Below are positions 1 to 11,523 of a stretch of DNA of 64,000 nt, in pieces. A program made the translations under genes and the position numbers. Position 1 is the stretch's first letter. The number at the start of each line of letters is the position of its first letter. Source of the stretch: Eustoma russellianum (Eukaryota; Streptophyta; Magnoliopsida; Gentianales; Gentianaceae); NCBI GenBank assembly GCA_036186865.1, contig AP025055.1, positions 4,525,901-4,589,900 on the forward strand, in the 5' to 3' direction. The notes below the pieces were generated by a model. That model saw only the letters and a list, made by a program, of their open reading frames with translations. It searched no databases and had not been told where the DNA came from.

Positions 1-74
1 ATTAATGAACGAATACGAACCGAATACAAACCGAATTTGAACAGTTCGCGAACTATTCAGTTCGTTGAACAACC
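1..74 (-). mobile_element. hAT-like MITE, copy 1 (cut by window start)
   Basis: Rich in GTTCG/CGAAC words and homologous to the copies at 394, 10910, 12368 and 27464. Only one end lies in the window. It ends inside a SINE-like repeat (75-240): the neighbouring SINE text stops where other SINE copies continue, so this is an insertion into the SINE. Confidence 0.6.
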
Positions 75-240
75 ATAACCATACTCATGTGTTATAAACA
101 CACAGACGTTTCTCGATGACACATAATGAAAATTGTGTCAAGCTGTGTCCATCAACTGCTTCACAATATAAAAAAAACTAGTCAATTTAGTGAACTGTTC
201 AAATTCACTAAATATGGTATCTAAGATTCTAAAATGTCAT
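75..240 (-). repeat. SINE-like repeat (GTT-tailed family), partial
   Basis: Reverse-strand relative of the repeats at 7918-8135, 27421-27960 and 46945-47170. Shared words include the stretch with 'cattatgtgtcat' and 'gtgtgttta-taacacat'. The 3' end is replaced by the adjoining MITE. Confidence 0.5.
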
Positions 241-393
241 CTCTCTTCAAGATGAGAACCAATCAATGCAATTAAAACAAACAGCTGCAGGCAAATATCT
301 TATAGCATCTATAGATAATATCCAAGATTGCTTACCTTAAAATGCATTATGCAGCGTTTAAGGGGCTGAAGAAGGCTTCGTAAACTCATGCCT

Positions 394-660
394 AGGGATG
401 CTAACGAATCGAGCCGAACCAAATACTAGATTTTCGAATTTGAATTCGTTTAGCTAAATGAATTGTTCAGTTCTGTTTGTTTAGCTAAACGAACTTTAAA
501 ATTGGTTCGAATTCGGCTTGATAACCTTATAACTGTTTAAACGAGCTGAACAGTTCGCGAACATTTCGGCTCATTTAACTAAACGAACCGGAATACCTGT
601 TCAAATTCGGCTTGTTAACAAATAATTACCGAACGAATACAAATCGAACACGAACAGTTG
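394..660 (-). mobile_element. hAT-like MITE, copy 2 (truncated)
   Basis: Begins with the family terminus (AGGGATGCTAACGAATCG) and runs through the internal GTTTAGCTAAACGAAC palindrome. It stops abruptly at 660, where another repeat (658-1030) begins, so the far terminus is missing. Confidence 0.6.
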
Positions 661-1030
661 TTTGGGGAAATGAGGGTATGGATTTTGGATTGATATCCAA
701 TTATTTGGTAATAGATATCGTTTTTTGATATACTAGCTCCCCTTGTCTATCAATATGGAAAAATGAGGGTATGGCCGGTAAACGAGCCTGTCGGTCACTA
801 TTCCGACCGGTCAAATTTTTCTGACCAATTTTCCGGCTGCCCACGTTCGATACTCATTTCAATTCCGATATGTTTCAAACACCATCAATGTCAATCATAC
901 TCAGTCCTACTACAATAGCAAACAACTATCACTTTTACGCTCAAACTCATATACTCCAAACTCATACCTCTTCATACCCATTCTGATTATGATTCCGATA
1001 CCCAAGTGCGAACCAAACGCTACCTAAGGG
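658..1030 (-). mobile_element. MITE-like repeat, partner of 47218-47745
   Basis: Inverted relative of the repeat at 47218-47745. Both share the block 'gaggagctagtatatcaa' (here as its complement), the accgg-rich centre, and a GTTTGG-type terminus (here ...AACCAAACGCTACC). No coding capacity seen. The class is uncertain because the terminal inverted repeat is very short. Confidence 0.5.
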
Positions 1031-1039
1031 TTCATATCT

Positions 1040-1582
1040 GGTACCATACATAGATAAAAAGCAAGCAATGTAAGCGGTGTAGACAAACCAAACCAACTCC
1101 ATGTAATGTAGGCACAACCTACTAGATTTGCACATATCTGAAGACATGGTCCAGGATAGGAGATTATGGAGACATAAAATTAAGGTTAACGAGGTATAGG
1201 TCATATATAAAGACACTTTAGAGTATATTTAGGGACATAGATAGGCGTAGACACTATCTACGCTTTAGGTTGACTTTCCACTTGGTTGCATATGTTATAC
1301 CATTGTTTTACATTACATGTACATATACACGTGATGTGTATTTTAATATCGGAAGTCCTTTCTTTGTATTTATTGAATTTCCTCACCAACACACTAGCAC
1401 ATCATATCTCTATTATCATGTCATTATGCAGGTACATATAGAGCCGGGGGTCTCACTGGAAGCAGACTCTCTATCCCTTGGGATAGAGGTATTGTCTGCC
1501 TACCACTTACCCCCAGACCTTAACGATAACTTTTGCTGTCGTTGTGATATATTGGGTTCGGAGGATGACGACGACTTACCTT
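1040..1582 (+). mobile_element. RTE-type LINE 3' end, copy 1
   Basis: The plus strand at 1125-1185 encodes a decayed ORF2 C-terminal tail (DLHISEDMVQDRRLW). This is followed by a 3' UTR with the block 'gggggtctcactggaagcag', an imperfect hairpin around 'ctatcccttgggatag' and 'gaccttaacgataac'. The same 3' UTR recurs at 7235-7440 (minus), 22262-22470 and 31200-31480 (minus). 5' truncated, as is usual for LINEs. Confidence 0.6.
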
Positions 1583-1601
1583 AAATGCATATATAGTTTA
1601 C

Positions 1602-1715
1602 CTGTCCACTTTTGTTAAATCTGGAGAGTCAAGATCAGAAGGATTCATAAATTTATGTCAAAAAAAGACACAAATCTATCCCTGGATACGCACGTATCAG
1701 ATAAAGCCAGATAAC
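1602..1715 (-). other. Exon-like segment, copy B
   Basis: On the minus strand this 114-bp segment is preceded by a 3' splice-site-like GAAGGCAG and followed by GGACAG|GTAAAC. It is similar along its length to 2810-2920, which keeps the same flanking signals. It has no sustained ORF. It could be a non-coding 3' exon of the F-box transcript or of a separate non-coding RNA. Confidence 0.3.
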
Positions 1716-2809
1716 CTGCCTTCTTTCACACACACACAACATTGTCAGAGAGCAATAGCAGTTTAACACAAAATTGATAGTACACATCGTCTTCTAACAT
1801 ATTGACAATTTAGTCATCTGTTTCCCTGTCCTTTGCCATTATATACACACATACACAAATATATGTAAATACTCTACTCTAGAACATGCACCGAATATTG
1901 ATACGTAGTATATCATTCGCCTTCGTCAGGCTTTCGTCCTTTCCCTAGTAGATGGCAGCTTGGCTTCCTATCGCTCATGACTTGGTATGAGGTACAAAAA
2001 GAAATGGACTCCTGGGTCTGGAAAATCGACTAAAAGTGTCTGATAATGTTTTTAGACATACTTTTACAAGAAGGTTTAATAGAATAAACAAAAAGGAGGG
2101 GCCTTCTCAATTGTATACAAATTTGGCATAACTTCTATGAACCCCACCAAGGCGATTTATGGGTTAAGGCTTCTCTTTCCAGGTCTGACTGAAAATCCTT
2201 CCGTCAGTGGTTGGAATCCATTTCATTTTCTGTCTTTTCTCTTTCTTTTTTGGGTGAATATTTTCTGTCTTTTCTCTTTGTAACTTGATGAACAAAACTT
2301 GTGCTACATCTCATACAGTAGTTTTACAGAAACTTCATAAAGGAAGCAGGCTCCTAGTAATCAAGAACAGAGCTACAACTGAAATCAGGACGCCATGTTC
2401 CCCAAGATTTTGAAATTTTGTTTGACTAATATGTATTGACACTCTAATATAAATTTTTCATGGCATCCCAAATCTAAAGTTCAATCCCTCTCCCACAAAG
2501 AAGAATTCTGGCTTTGCGAATATCTCCAATGACCCTCCTTCGGCCCAATGACATTCGCAGGCTCCCAAGATCTCGTGCCTACACTAACTGTTTGACACGA
2601 TACACAGATATAGTTTTCATTCCATATCCTAGTCCGCACTATATTATAGTATCTTAAGCTGCATATCTCCATAAGATAAAAAGCAAGCAATGCTTTTAGA
2701 CCAAACAACATTCAGGCAAATATTTCACCATTCATATATAATATCAAAGCAGACTGCTGATTACCTCAAAATGCATTATGCGGCATTGCATGGTTTATAG
2801 ATAGCATAC

Positions 2810-2920
2810 CTGTCCACTTTTGATGATTTGGAGAAATCGGTCAACATCAAAAGATTCAGAATTTTAGGCCAAGAGTAGAACAAAGCTATTCCTGGCTACG
2901 AGTATCGACAGAGAGACAAC
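2810..2920 (-). other. Exon-like segment, copy C
   Basis: Minus-strand partner of 1602-1715: the acceptor-like GAAGGCAG at the 5' side and the donor-like GGACAG|GTATGC at the 3' side are both conserved. A second donor-like site (TTTTGAG|GTAATC, ending at 2765) lies next to it and matches the site ending at 336. The region 2945-3365 otherwise shows nothing recognisable. Confidence 0.3.
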
Positions 2921-3365
2921 CTGCCTTCTTTCAGTTTCGCAGAAATGTCTGCTTGCATAATATGGATACCAAACATTCATGATCAATGTTGTCAAGGGTA
3001 GAAAACGCAGTGTTCCACCACGTTGAGGATGCACGTCCATTTTCTTACATTATATATGTGTTTGGCTATCTTCAGCCACTCCTGCAGCCTACTGTTAAAT
3101 CATCAAGAAATGATATGCGCTCGGAAATCTAAACGAAATCACATCCAGGGGTTTTTGAAGAAGTAATTTCGAAGACACTCAAGAGAATAAAATCCAAGAT
3201 GACATATTTACTTTCAAGACAAAGCAATAAGATGTCACCATGACTAGAGAGCAGAAAACAGAAAAACCATAGACAAATACAAAAGTTGATTAGGCATCAC
3301 AATGCAAACAAGTACGACGTGTCCAAGTAGGACATCTGTCAGATTTTGTTTCCGATAAGCTCGTT

Positions 3366-5118
3366 TCACCCTTCTCCCTCATTGTCCATGTGAGTTGAAG
3401 TTGAGGGTTCATCCATTGCAAGAGAATTAACCTACAAAACTCCCCAAAAAGTACTATGTTTTAGACGAGTTTATCAAGTCTCAAACAAAAAGTGCACACA
3501 GAAGATGTATACAACTGCAGGCAAACCCACTAAAAGAGGCTTCGTGAAGACTGTTTACTGTTAAGGTGACCTTTTCTTCTTTTATTCATTTTGCTTCTCT
3601 TTTCTTTTTTTTTATTTTCCTAGTTTTCATGCAGGTGACCATAAGAAATTTTACACTTCCTTTTGAAGTCCTGATTTTCATAACATATAGATGCTACAAA
3701 CAAAAATTAATCTAAAACAAAGCAAATTTTATTTCCAAAGGCCCATTCAGTAGCACCAAAAAATAATTAAACATGTAGCTATTGATGCTTTGAGATTAAA
3801 TGAAGTAACTTACATTTTTGACATCTGACTGGTCAGCAAAGGTTCTCTTGGACTCCTCACGCTGCATTCCAGAATCATGTTCACCAACAGGGACATTTTG
3901 TGAACCAGCGACTAAATCTTTACCCAGATTTAAATCCCCTTCCCATCCTAGCAAAGCTAGACTGGCTGTAACAGGCAAGAAGTCTAATTGATATGGTTCA
4001 GTATGCAGAAAAAGCGGCTTGGATCTGTGATTGAAGAGGTTGTAAAAGGAGACATCATAGGGATCATTTACTAATATCTCATCACACATAGTAACAGTAA
4101 TTGGATAATGAATCGTCTGATCTACAATCGTGAATAGCTTAGTCCATGATTCAACCAGTCTGTACTCCCTCATTACCCATATTGTACAAGTTACTCCTGG
4201 TTGATTTCTGGGGTTAAGAGCCACAAGGGAAAGAGTATCTTTATAAACAATAAGGGTATCTCCAAGAACGAAATCACCATGCTCGAGATAACTTGGTAAT
4301 CCTATTCCTTGAAATACTTCCTTTGTAAGATCAAATGACACTATCACGACCTTTTCCTTCAACCCATCCCTACACTGCCCCATCCAATGTAGAGTGTCAT
4401 TAAGTAGCACTCGTGAATGAAGGTCAAAAAGAAACCATGGGAAAGCATCAACCTTGATCTTCCTCCAACAATCAGCACCCAATGAATATAGCTCAACTTC
4501 AGCATCATGGACTTGTTTATTGCCAGTATTACCATGATTTGATACAACCTCAGTCGGATCACTATTATTAAGAACATCATTGCCTTTACCAAGAAAATAA
4601 TTCTCTTTGGTATAAGCAATTCTAACGATTTTGAAATCGTTAGCTCGGCTGTGATAGCCGAATCCAAGTATCAGATAGGTGTAATCTTTCCCCTTAAACT
4701 CTATGCTGGAAGCGGGAATGGTCTTATATTTTCCAATTAAAGGATTACATAGATATAAGGTGATGTTGAAAGCACTTCCAGCTGTCAGGCAGACCAATCC
4801 ATTGGAGGCAAAGACAAGGGTACCACCAGAATAATCGAACTCAATGGGGTTATCAAGTTCAAAAGCGGTGGTAGGGTTCTCAACAGAAATTAATTTGAAG
4901 CAACCGCCACGATTAATAAATTTTGAAGCGCATAGGAGATAATTGTTACCTTTTGTAGCTGAATGTACAAGATGCTCAAGGATAAATTCAGTACTTCTTA
5001 TTAAAGTTCTCCAAGCTTTGCAGACACTCATGAGCCTAAACAAGTCCTCTGCAGAGACCCTGAGAAGTATAGCCATGAGTATACTTAATGGAAGATCCAT
5101 AAGAATTGTTTGATCCAT
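3366..5118 (-). CDS. F-box protein with F-box-associated (kelch-like) domain, two exons
   Basis: Predicted 456-aa substrate-receptor subunit of an SCF (SKP1-cullin-F-box) ubiquitin ligase. Exon 1 is 3814-5118 and exon 2 is 3366-3431. The donor AAAAAT|GTAAGT and acceptor TTTTGTAG|GTT join in phase 0, adding a short acidic tail that ends ...NEGEG. The first true ATG is at 5118; the open frame upstream starts only with TTG. The N-terminal F-box (about residues 7-45) has the pattern LPLSILMAILLRVSAEDLFR followed by CKAW. The remainder resembles plant F-box-associated interaction domains, with the motifs LCNPLIGKYKTIP and LILGFGYH and a later block around WRKIKV. The substrate is unknown; such proteins are highly duplicated in plants. 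A downstream intron in the 3' UTR is possible (see 1602-1715 and 2810-2920). Confidence 0.85.
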
Positions 5119-5321
5119 CCAGCCAAGAATCAAGATTTTCAATCCGATCCCTTAGAGATCAAAGTTCTATCAAGATATCACTAATTGATGGAAGATTCGT
5201 TAGAAAAAAGGAACTGTCGGCGACTTTACAAGGCTTATGCAGTGATGGAATGCCTAGGTGAGGTTCATTAATCTTAGGGTGCTAAAAAGTTGCAGCTCTA
5301 GTGCTAAATCAGCTTCTCATG
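5119..5321. other. Upstream region of the F-box gene
   Basis: Probable 5' leader and proximal promoter of the F-box gene. On the minus strand an acceptor-like CGCCGACAG lies near 5216, so a 5' UTR intron is possible. No clear TATA box could be assigned. Confidence 0.25.
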
Positions 5322-5480
5322 GGCAGCCCGGTCTATGAGAGCGTCCTGTCTATGCAGGGTCTGGGGAAGGAGTGGGCCATTTAGGTCTAATGTGGTCAGC
5401 ATTACGTTATCTTTCTATAGCATACTTTTTGATAACCTGAATCAGTGACCACATGTCATATGGCACCGCATAGAGTCGAG
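5322..5480 (-). mobile_element. Au-like SINE, copy 1
   Basis: Reverse orientation. It starts with the family 3' end (gggcagcccggt, then ctatgcagggtctggggaagg) and continues to the region that holds the pol III B box in intact copies (here degraded, about 5440). Tentative family assignment to the widespread angiosperm Au SINE. Confidence 0.5.
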
Positions 5481-6790
5481 GCACCCCCTTACAATGATGA
5501 ATCAGCACCTCATTTTTTAAAATTGCAATCTACCATTCACCATTTCAAGAAAACGAAAAAAAAAGGTAGGAAAAAAGGTAAGGATGTAACAATCACATTG
5601 AATGATCCATCATTAAAAGATTATTACAGTAATTAACTTGTGTGGTCCACTTGCTCCCTTCCGCTATGACCCAAATTTTAAAGTTGATAAAAGGAAGTAT
5701 ATCTAGGCTCAAAGAAGAAGAAGCATGCACCTATAAAATCTCATAACATAAATGAAAATATTGTGACTGTCAGGTTAATTAGGTGAAGGGAGCCAACAAA
5801 AACATTGCATTTAGTATGTTTAATTAATTGCAAGATTACTTACTTTATAAGTCCACCTAGAAAATACAAACCATCAACAAAATAAATTGGAACAATAAAA
5901 AATGTGCGCGATATATATATTGAGAAGTCCCTTTATAAATCAATGAAAGTAACATTTTTCACATTAATAACTCTACTAATGTGCTTGACTAGTTCTGTAT
6001 GCGTGTATTGTGAGACCTTAATTCTACACCAAGGAACAAAAAGAAAAAAGAATGATTATGTTAAATCTTACTACTTCCATCTTTTGGGAGAACATTTCAT
6101 GGATACTCTCAGTTACATAACTGTAAAAGCCAGTGTTAAATACCTTGCGGGAAGATATTGCATTGAAGTAAAAGGAAATTCTATGTCCAGTTGTGCAATA
6201 TGGCATTGTTAACCACAATTTTAGTGCTAACCTCAGGTTGAGTCATGCTTGTTAGAACGTTCAGGAACTTTAGCCTCAGTGTCAGTTGCTCGCATTCACA
6301 ACATCTATTTCAAGATACCAACCGAAACATTAGCAATAAACTGTTCTGAAAGTCAAGTTGCACAGACAGAATCGACATGCTCATAGAGAACATGCATATT
6401 ACAAGGAAACTGTAACTCAACAAGTTTTAAAGTTCGTGTCCGCTAATTCATGCATCAACACCAAAATGTAGTAGCCCAGTGCATAGAAACATCCCTCCTG
6501 TGGGGGATCCAATTCACGAAAATAATCAGACAAATTGGTTATGTATTTAACAAATTTTTATGTTCTTAAAACGCTTCAAATTCTATGCAATATTCTAACT
6601 TCACAATCGTAAAGAGAATAACTTTTAAAGGGGGAGAAGGTTGAAGTTAATAAGTAAGAATTAGATAACCACATTATTTCATGTTCCACAAAATCACGCA
6701 CGACAAAAGTTAAATTGCCAGAAAAGTGTCCTAAAATTAGTTGACCATCTGGCAATGCTAAAGGCTGCCTGACAATCTATTGCTCTCACA
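5481..6790. other. Intergenic, no gene recognised
   Basis: AT-rich sequence with no domain-bearing ORF. A short plus-strand frame near 5943-6212 begins with a hydrophobic, signal-peptide-like stretch, but it has no recognisable family and no gene context. Confidence 0.4.
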
Positions 6791-6936
6791 ATGTGCAGGA
6801 TCTAAGAAGGGGCAAAACCAATTCTGAAAGGCTTATAGAACTATGGAAACATCGTCTAGCAACAAAGCTTAAAATCCACCAAGAGAACACATTATCACAC
6901 AATCATCAATACGCAAGGGAAAAAGAGGGGGGAAAA

Positions 6937-7232
6937 TATACACATACACATGTAAAAGAAAAAAATTATACAACACAGGCAGACACATGCACATATGCAT
7001 ATGTATGTATTTATGTACATATATACATACACACACACACACACATGGACGCACACACATATGTGTGCGTGGTTACACATATATACATGCACACACACAC
7101 ACATACTTATACCACACAGACATACAAGCGCACACACACATCATACATATATACATACACACATACAGATACATATACACACACATACACATACATACAT
7201 ACATATATATATGTGTGTGTGTGTGTTATTAT
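6937..7232. repeat. CA/TA-rich compound microsatellite
   Basis: About 300 bp of interrupted (CA)n, (ACAT)n and (TA)n, ending in (TG)n at 7212-7225. It directly abuts the 3' end of the minus-strand LINE at 7235, so it may have grown from the LINE tail. Long open frames across it on both strands are low-complexity artefacts. Confidence 0.85.
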
Positions 7233-7234
7233 AC

Positions 7235-7900
7235 GACCAACGACCATACCTAGTAATATCTCAACGAAAATACAAGCTATTGATAGGGTCTGAGGAGGGT
7301 GAGAGACAAACAAACAATACAGAGATAGATGGTTTGCTTCTAGTGAGACCCCCCGCTCTATATGTCCCTGCATGATGACACAATAATAGGAATATAGTGT
7401 GTGAGTGTGCTAGTGAAGGAATTTAGTAAACACAAATAGAAATGCTTCCGATATTAAAATAGTCATAACCGTGTATATGCACAAACAATGAAAGACAAAG
7501 ACAGAAACAAAAAAGTACAAAGTCAACCTAAAGTATATAGAGTATCTAAGCCCTTAAATATACTCTAACGTCCCTCTATATCCTGCCTAAATCTCCTTAA
7601 CCTTAATCATCTGCCTCCATGAACTCCTATCCTGACCATGTCCTCAGAAAGGTGCAAATCTGGTAGGTCATGCCTAATCCGCTCATCACAATTCAATTTA
7701 GGCCTACCTTTACTCCTCTTCCCCTCTACAATGAGGCTTTCAACTAATTTGACAGGCGTTGTTGTCTGTCTCCTCTTGACATGCTCAAACTATCTTAGTC
7801 TCTCCTCTCTTATCTTATCTGCTATACTAGCCACCCCTAACCTTTCCCTAAATACCTAATTTCTTATCTGGTCTAGCCTTGTATGCCAAGTGTGTGTGTT
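7235..7900 (-). mobile_element. RTE-type LINE 3' end, copy 2
   Basis: On the minus strand, 7605-7800 encodes a decayed ORF2 C-terminus with the block KRSKGRPKLNCDERIRHDL followed by HLSEDMVRI. This corresponds to the conserved 'GRPK...W' tail of plant RTE-like ORF2 proteins; an in-frame stop is present in the segment. It is followed by a 3' UTR similar to 1270-1560. 5' truncated. Confidence 0.65.
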
Positions 7901-7917
7901 ATTATGTATCTGTATAT

Positions 7918-8135
7918 TAACAACAACAACATTTCCCTTGCCTTAAAGGCTCCAGCCTATGACGGAGTAAAAGGAGCCGAATGTACGCAAACTTACCCAT
8001 ATGTTGGAAACACACAAAGGTTATTTTCGGATGACCCATAATGAAAATTACGTCAAGTATTGTGTCGATCGACTGCTACTTCACATTACAAGAAGCGCAG
8101 ACAATTTACTGAGTCATTTTGCATTATTCTATCAT
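7918..8135 (-). mobile_element. SINE-like repeat (GTT-tailed family)
   Basis: Most complete uninterrupted copy: the plus strand begins with (AAC)n, i.e. a (GTT)n tail on the minus strand. It continues through 'cattatgggtcat' and 'gtgaagtagcagtcgatcg', as in 27421-27960 and 46945-47170. No ORF. Pol III A and B boxes are not clear, so it could instead be a non-autonomous derivative of an RTE LINE. Confidence 0.55.
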
Positions 8136-10730
8136 ATTCCAGTCAAAGAAGGGTGTGTCCTTGACTCCATTCAAAATAAAAAACTATGTATATGTGTGTG
8201 TGTGTATTAATGGCGTTGTCGACATGGTAATTAGCCATTCCATGCACATTGACTATATTTCATGAAAAATACAGCTCAGGTATCAATTACATGTATGCAA
8301 GAATCAATAAGGTAACAGAAGATTGAAATGCCCCAAATGAAGCATGTTCCATTTCAGGAATGAATATGAAGTAGACAATTACAGTTTTTGGATATCGAAA
8401 TAAAAGCTTTTCAAAATAGAATGTGAAACAGAAAATAAAAGTGCATGTCACCAAAATGTTAAGTATACGGCAATATGTTATCTGCCGTAGCATGGCCAGA
8501 TAGATGCCCCCATAGAGATAATGAGATATGCAAATGTAAACTTGAGAACTCCGTTGAAAAAATTATGATTGCTTCCAGACCTCATTTTGAATCAGCTATC
8601 GATAGCTGTCAGACAACTGGTCACAAGGCCTTAGTCTGTACTGACCCAAATCATAGGCATCTAAAAAATTTCCACTTCACTGTTGTGAGTTCGCAGCTCT
8701 TCCTTTGCATCCACAAAGTGGCATTCTCTGGATCGCTGCTACAACCTCCATCTCACCAAAAAAAAAAAAACTGAGAGTAGTGTGTCACTTTCTACTCTAA
8801 ACAACAATCGAGAAAGTGTCTATCTTTTTTTCAAGTTCTACAAATTTTTGATAGTAGCACTCCCCTTACATGCATACAGTCATTTTCTGGGCAAGAAGCT
8901 TTTCACAGCTCAGTTTGCACGGTGCATTTTAAGCTTGCTGCTTCCACATGCATTTTGACATCTGCATTAGCAAAGCAAGAACTTCAGATTTAATCAAAGG
9001 TCAAAAGAACAGCAGTCAAGAGGCACCTTGATTATACAAAAACTCTTAAGATTCTAATGACGCGGCAAAGAACATATCTAGTAGAAAACATTGATGATTT
9101 ATCAGTTTTTTTTGGTAAGTAATCGATGATTTATCATGAATTAACTAACAAAGTATTCTTCAATAACACGAGCAAAGCTTCTATTCTTGTTCTCTTCGTT
9201 TTCGAAGAGTATCTTCCACCTAACAAGTGAGATCATGAAATGCAGTAGACCTCTTCCAATGGAGTCTGCTCCATTCACAAAAGCCTACCTCTGAACCCAT
9301 GAATCCATGACCTCTTGTTCAAGGAACTCAAGTATCTCGCTGCTTTTTTTTTTAGAAGAAAGGGTATCTCGACGCATTTGGATCAACTGATGTTGGATCA
9401 ACTGATGTTGGTAGCAAAGCTTCAAAGAATCAAACCAGCTAAGGAGGTAGTATAAGTCAAAATTCAATTGTATCATGGTTTAATCCTATTTCCAAATCAA
9501 GTCAGTTAGCAACTGTACATAATTAGGAATATAAAGTATACGCCAAAATACCAAACCTCGCTAATCCTGTGAACGAATTGCTTGCTTGCCTTATTCGTTT
9601 AACATGTTCACTACACACATAAATTGTAAATAAAAAGTTGAGCACAATACTCCTCCAAATTTCTTCCTAATTCAATATTCTACACAGAAATGATACTCTG
9701 ATTCATCATATTGATATTCCATAGCAATAGCCATCGCTGCACACCTTTCGCCATAGATATTTAGAGGTAAACAAAACAACATACGGGAAATATGTCCTGA
9801 ATGTCACTGTTATTGTGGAAAGAAAGGAAATACCTGGTGGTCAGCTTTCGAAATTATGGAAGAAAGTTGATTTGGTCTAACAATATGGAAGCAGTAACGG
9901 CCAATTTTTTTCCCTTTGGATTTGTTTGATCCATTTGTTAAGAATAGTATTGCTTGATTCTGCTTGTTTCCAGCTGAGAGGATACGTTGAAATACGAAGT
10001 TTCCATTTCGACGGTGAGGAAAGTTGCCTGCCGTCGCCGCTGTCAGTGGAGAACCACGGCGGGGAGGTTGATAATGATACAGGTTGAAGATGATTGTTTT
10101 TTCCCTTTTATTTTGCTTTTTGGTTTTTGGAATTTGTTTTCTTTCTTGGTTATAATACTGCCACTGTTCTAATTACAGGTACACGGTTGATTTCTCTCTT
10201 CTTTTCCTTTTCTTTTTCCCTTTCTTTTTTTCTTTATTTTTTTAAAAAAGAAGGAACCTATAAAGAAAAACTACCTCTGCACCTTGTGGTTTGAACTTGG
10301 AGCCTTTTCAATCTGGAAAAAAATTTCGGACACACTAGACTTTTGTGTTTATGCAATATCTGGAGAGAGATCGGATTGATTTGCAATCTGATGTATGTAA
10401 CTTTACTCTACATTTTGTGCAAGATGTTGTTTTAAACATCATGTTTTCTTAAACTATACAATTATTTATTAAATAGTGACATTAACATAAACTGAAGATA
10501 AGCCCTGTTAAAATATTCGAAGTACATGTGAAAAAGACTAAGGCGTTCAAGATTATTTCCCCTCTATTTATCTAAAATCAATTTGTCAACATTCAAAAAC
10601 TAGAACGTCATGTTTTTTGTCAATGGACATATTATAATTTGTGTATATTGAATGTCTGGGCTAAGTAGACATGGTATAAAATCATTATAACATTTATAAT
10701 ATTTTCTTGTTAAATAAAATACATCACAAC
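8136..10730. other. Intergenic, no gene recognised
   Basis: No domain-bearing ORF. There is a small direct repeat of 'ggatcaactgatgtt' at 9381-9413. A GC-richer island at about 9985-10080 stands out from the AT-rich surroundings and could be a leader exon, but nothing confirms this. Confidence 0.4.
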
Positions 10731-10732
10731 TA

Positions 10733-10909
10733 GAGCTACCTTTGGATCAATTGGTGACATTGTTGTTTTGTGATTTTGAGGTCACGGGTTCGAGCTGCGA
10801 AAACAGCCTCTTGTACAATGTGTAGACTAAGGTTGCGTACATCAGAGCACGAAACGATCCGGTTCCTTTCCGAATTCTACGCAAACGTGAGAGTCTAACG
10901 CACTAGAAA
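10733..10909 (+). mobile_element. Au-like SINE, copy 2, interrupted by a MITE
   Basis: The pol III A-box-like TGGATCAATTGG (about 10744) and B box GGTTCGAGC (about 10787) are both visible. These are followed by 'aacagcctcttg' and 'aggttgcgtacatc', typical of Au-like SINEs. The 3' end continues after the MITE at 11217 (ACTAGAAACGCTC), so the MITE inserted into this SINE. Confidence 0.65.
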
Positions 10910-11216
10910 CTAGGGCTGTTGAACAAACCAAACAGTTCGCGAACTGCTCGAGTTCGGTTCATGTTTGGTTCATATTCATTCGGTAATTATTTGTTAACGA
11001 GCAAATTCGAACAGGTATTCAGGTTCGTTTAGTTAAACGAGCCAAACTGTTCGCGAACTATCCGGATCGTTTAAACAGTTATAAGGTTATCGAGCCAATT
11101 CAAACCAATTTTAAAGTTCGTTTAGCTACACGAACCGAACCGAGCAGTTTGTTTAGCTAAACGAAATCGAATTCAAAAACCTAGTATTTGGTTCGGCTTG
11201 GTTCGTTAACACTCCT
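10910..11216 (+). mobile_element. hAT-like MITE, copy 3 (complete, 307 bp)
   Basis: Flanked by a perfect 8-bp target duplication ACTAGAAA (10902-10909 and 11217-11224), the size produced by hAT transposases. The termini are inverted repeats of the type CTAGGGCTGTT...AACACTCCT. The interior consists almost entirely of GTTCG/CGAAC words and a GTTTAGCTA-like palindrome. It has no coding capacity. Confidence 0.8.
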
Positions 11217-11465
11217 ACTAGAAACGCTCTTTTACAATTACTTCCACTGGTCTAGTGAAACCCATTTACTTAATCTACAAATTTATAAACAATACCAAAA
11301 TCCAACAAACGAAAAGAAGAAAGGGACACAAAAAGAATAAGCAATCATATCCATTCACACCTCGAACATGGCAAATGACTAAAACAGCCTTTTGCAAACG
11401 AAGAACTTGTTTTAGAAAAGATAAAAGGAACAAAAATACTAGAAAACTATACCTATGCTACTTAA

Positions 11466-11505
11466 TCCCCCTCCCCCCCCCCCCCCAAAAAAAAAAAAAA
11501 AGATA
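11466..11505. repeat. poly-C / poly-A tract
   Basis: A run of C followed by a run of A just beyond the 3' end of the bHLH gene. A likely site of sequencing or assembly length error. Confidence 0.8.
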
Positions 11506-11523
11506 TCCTAATTAAATGTATTG

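Noticed and set aside
5904..6212. ORF with a signal-peptide-like N-terminus (MKVTFFTLITLLMCL)
   Set aside because: No family resemblance, no conserved Cys pattern, no splice or promoter context; the hydrophobic start can arise by chance in AT-rich DNA.
6793..7375. Several overlapping long open frames on both strands
   Set aside because: They are translations of the CA/TA microsatellite (Thr/His or Val/Cys runs) and have no protein features.
8475..8774. 99-aa plus-strand frame
   Set aside because: Ends in a poly-A run; no recognisable domain or splice context.
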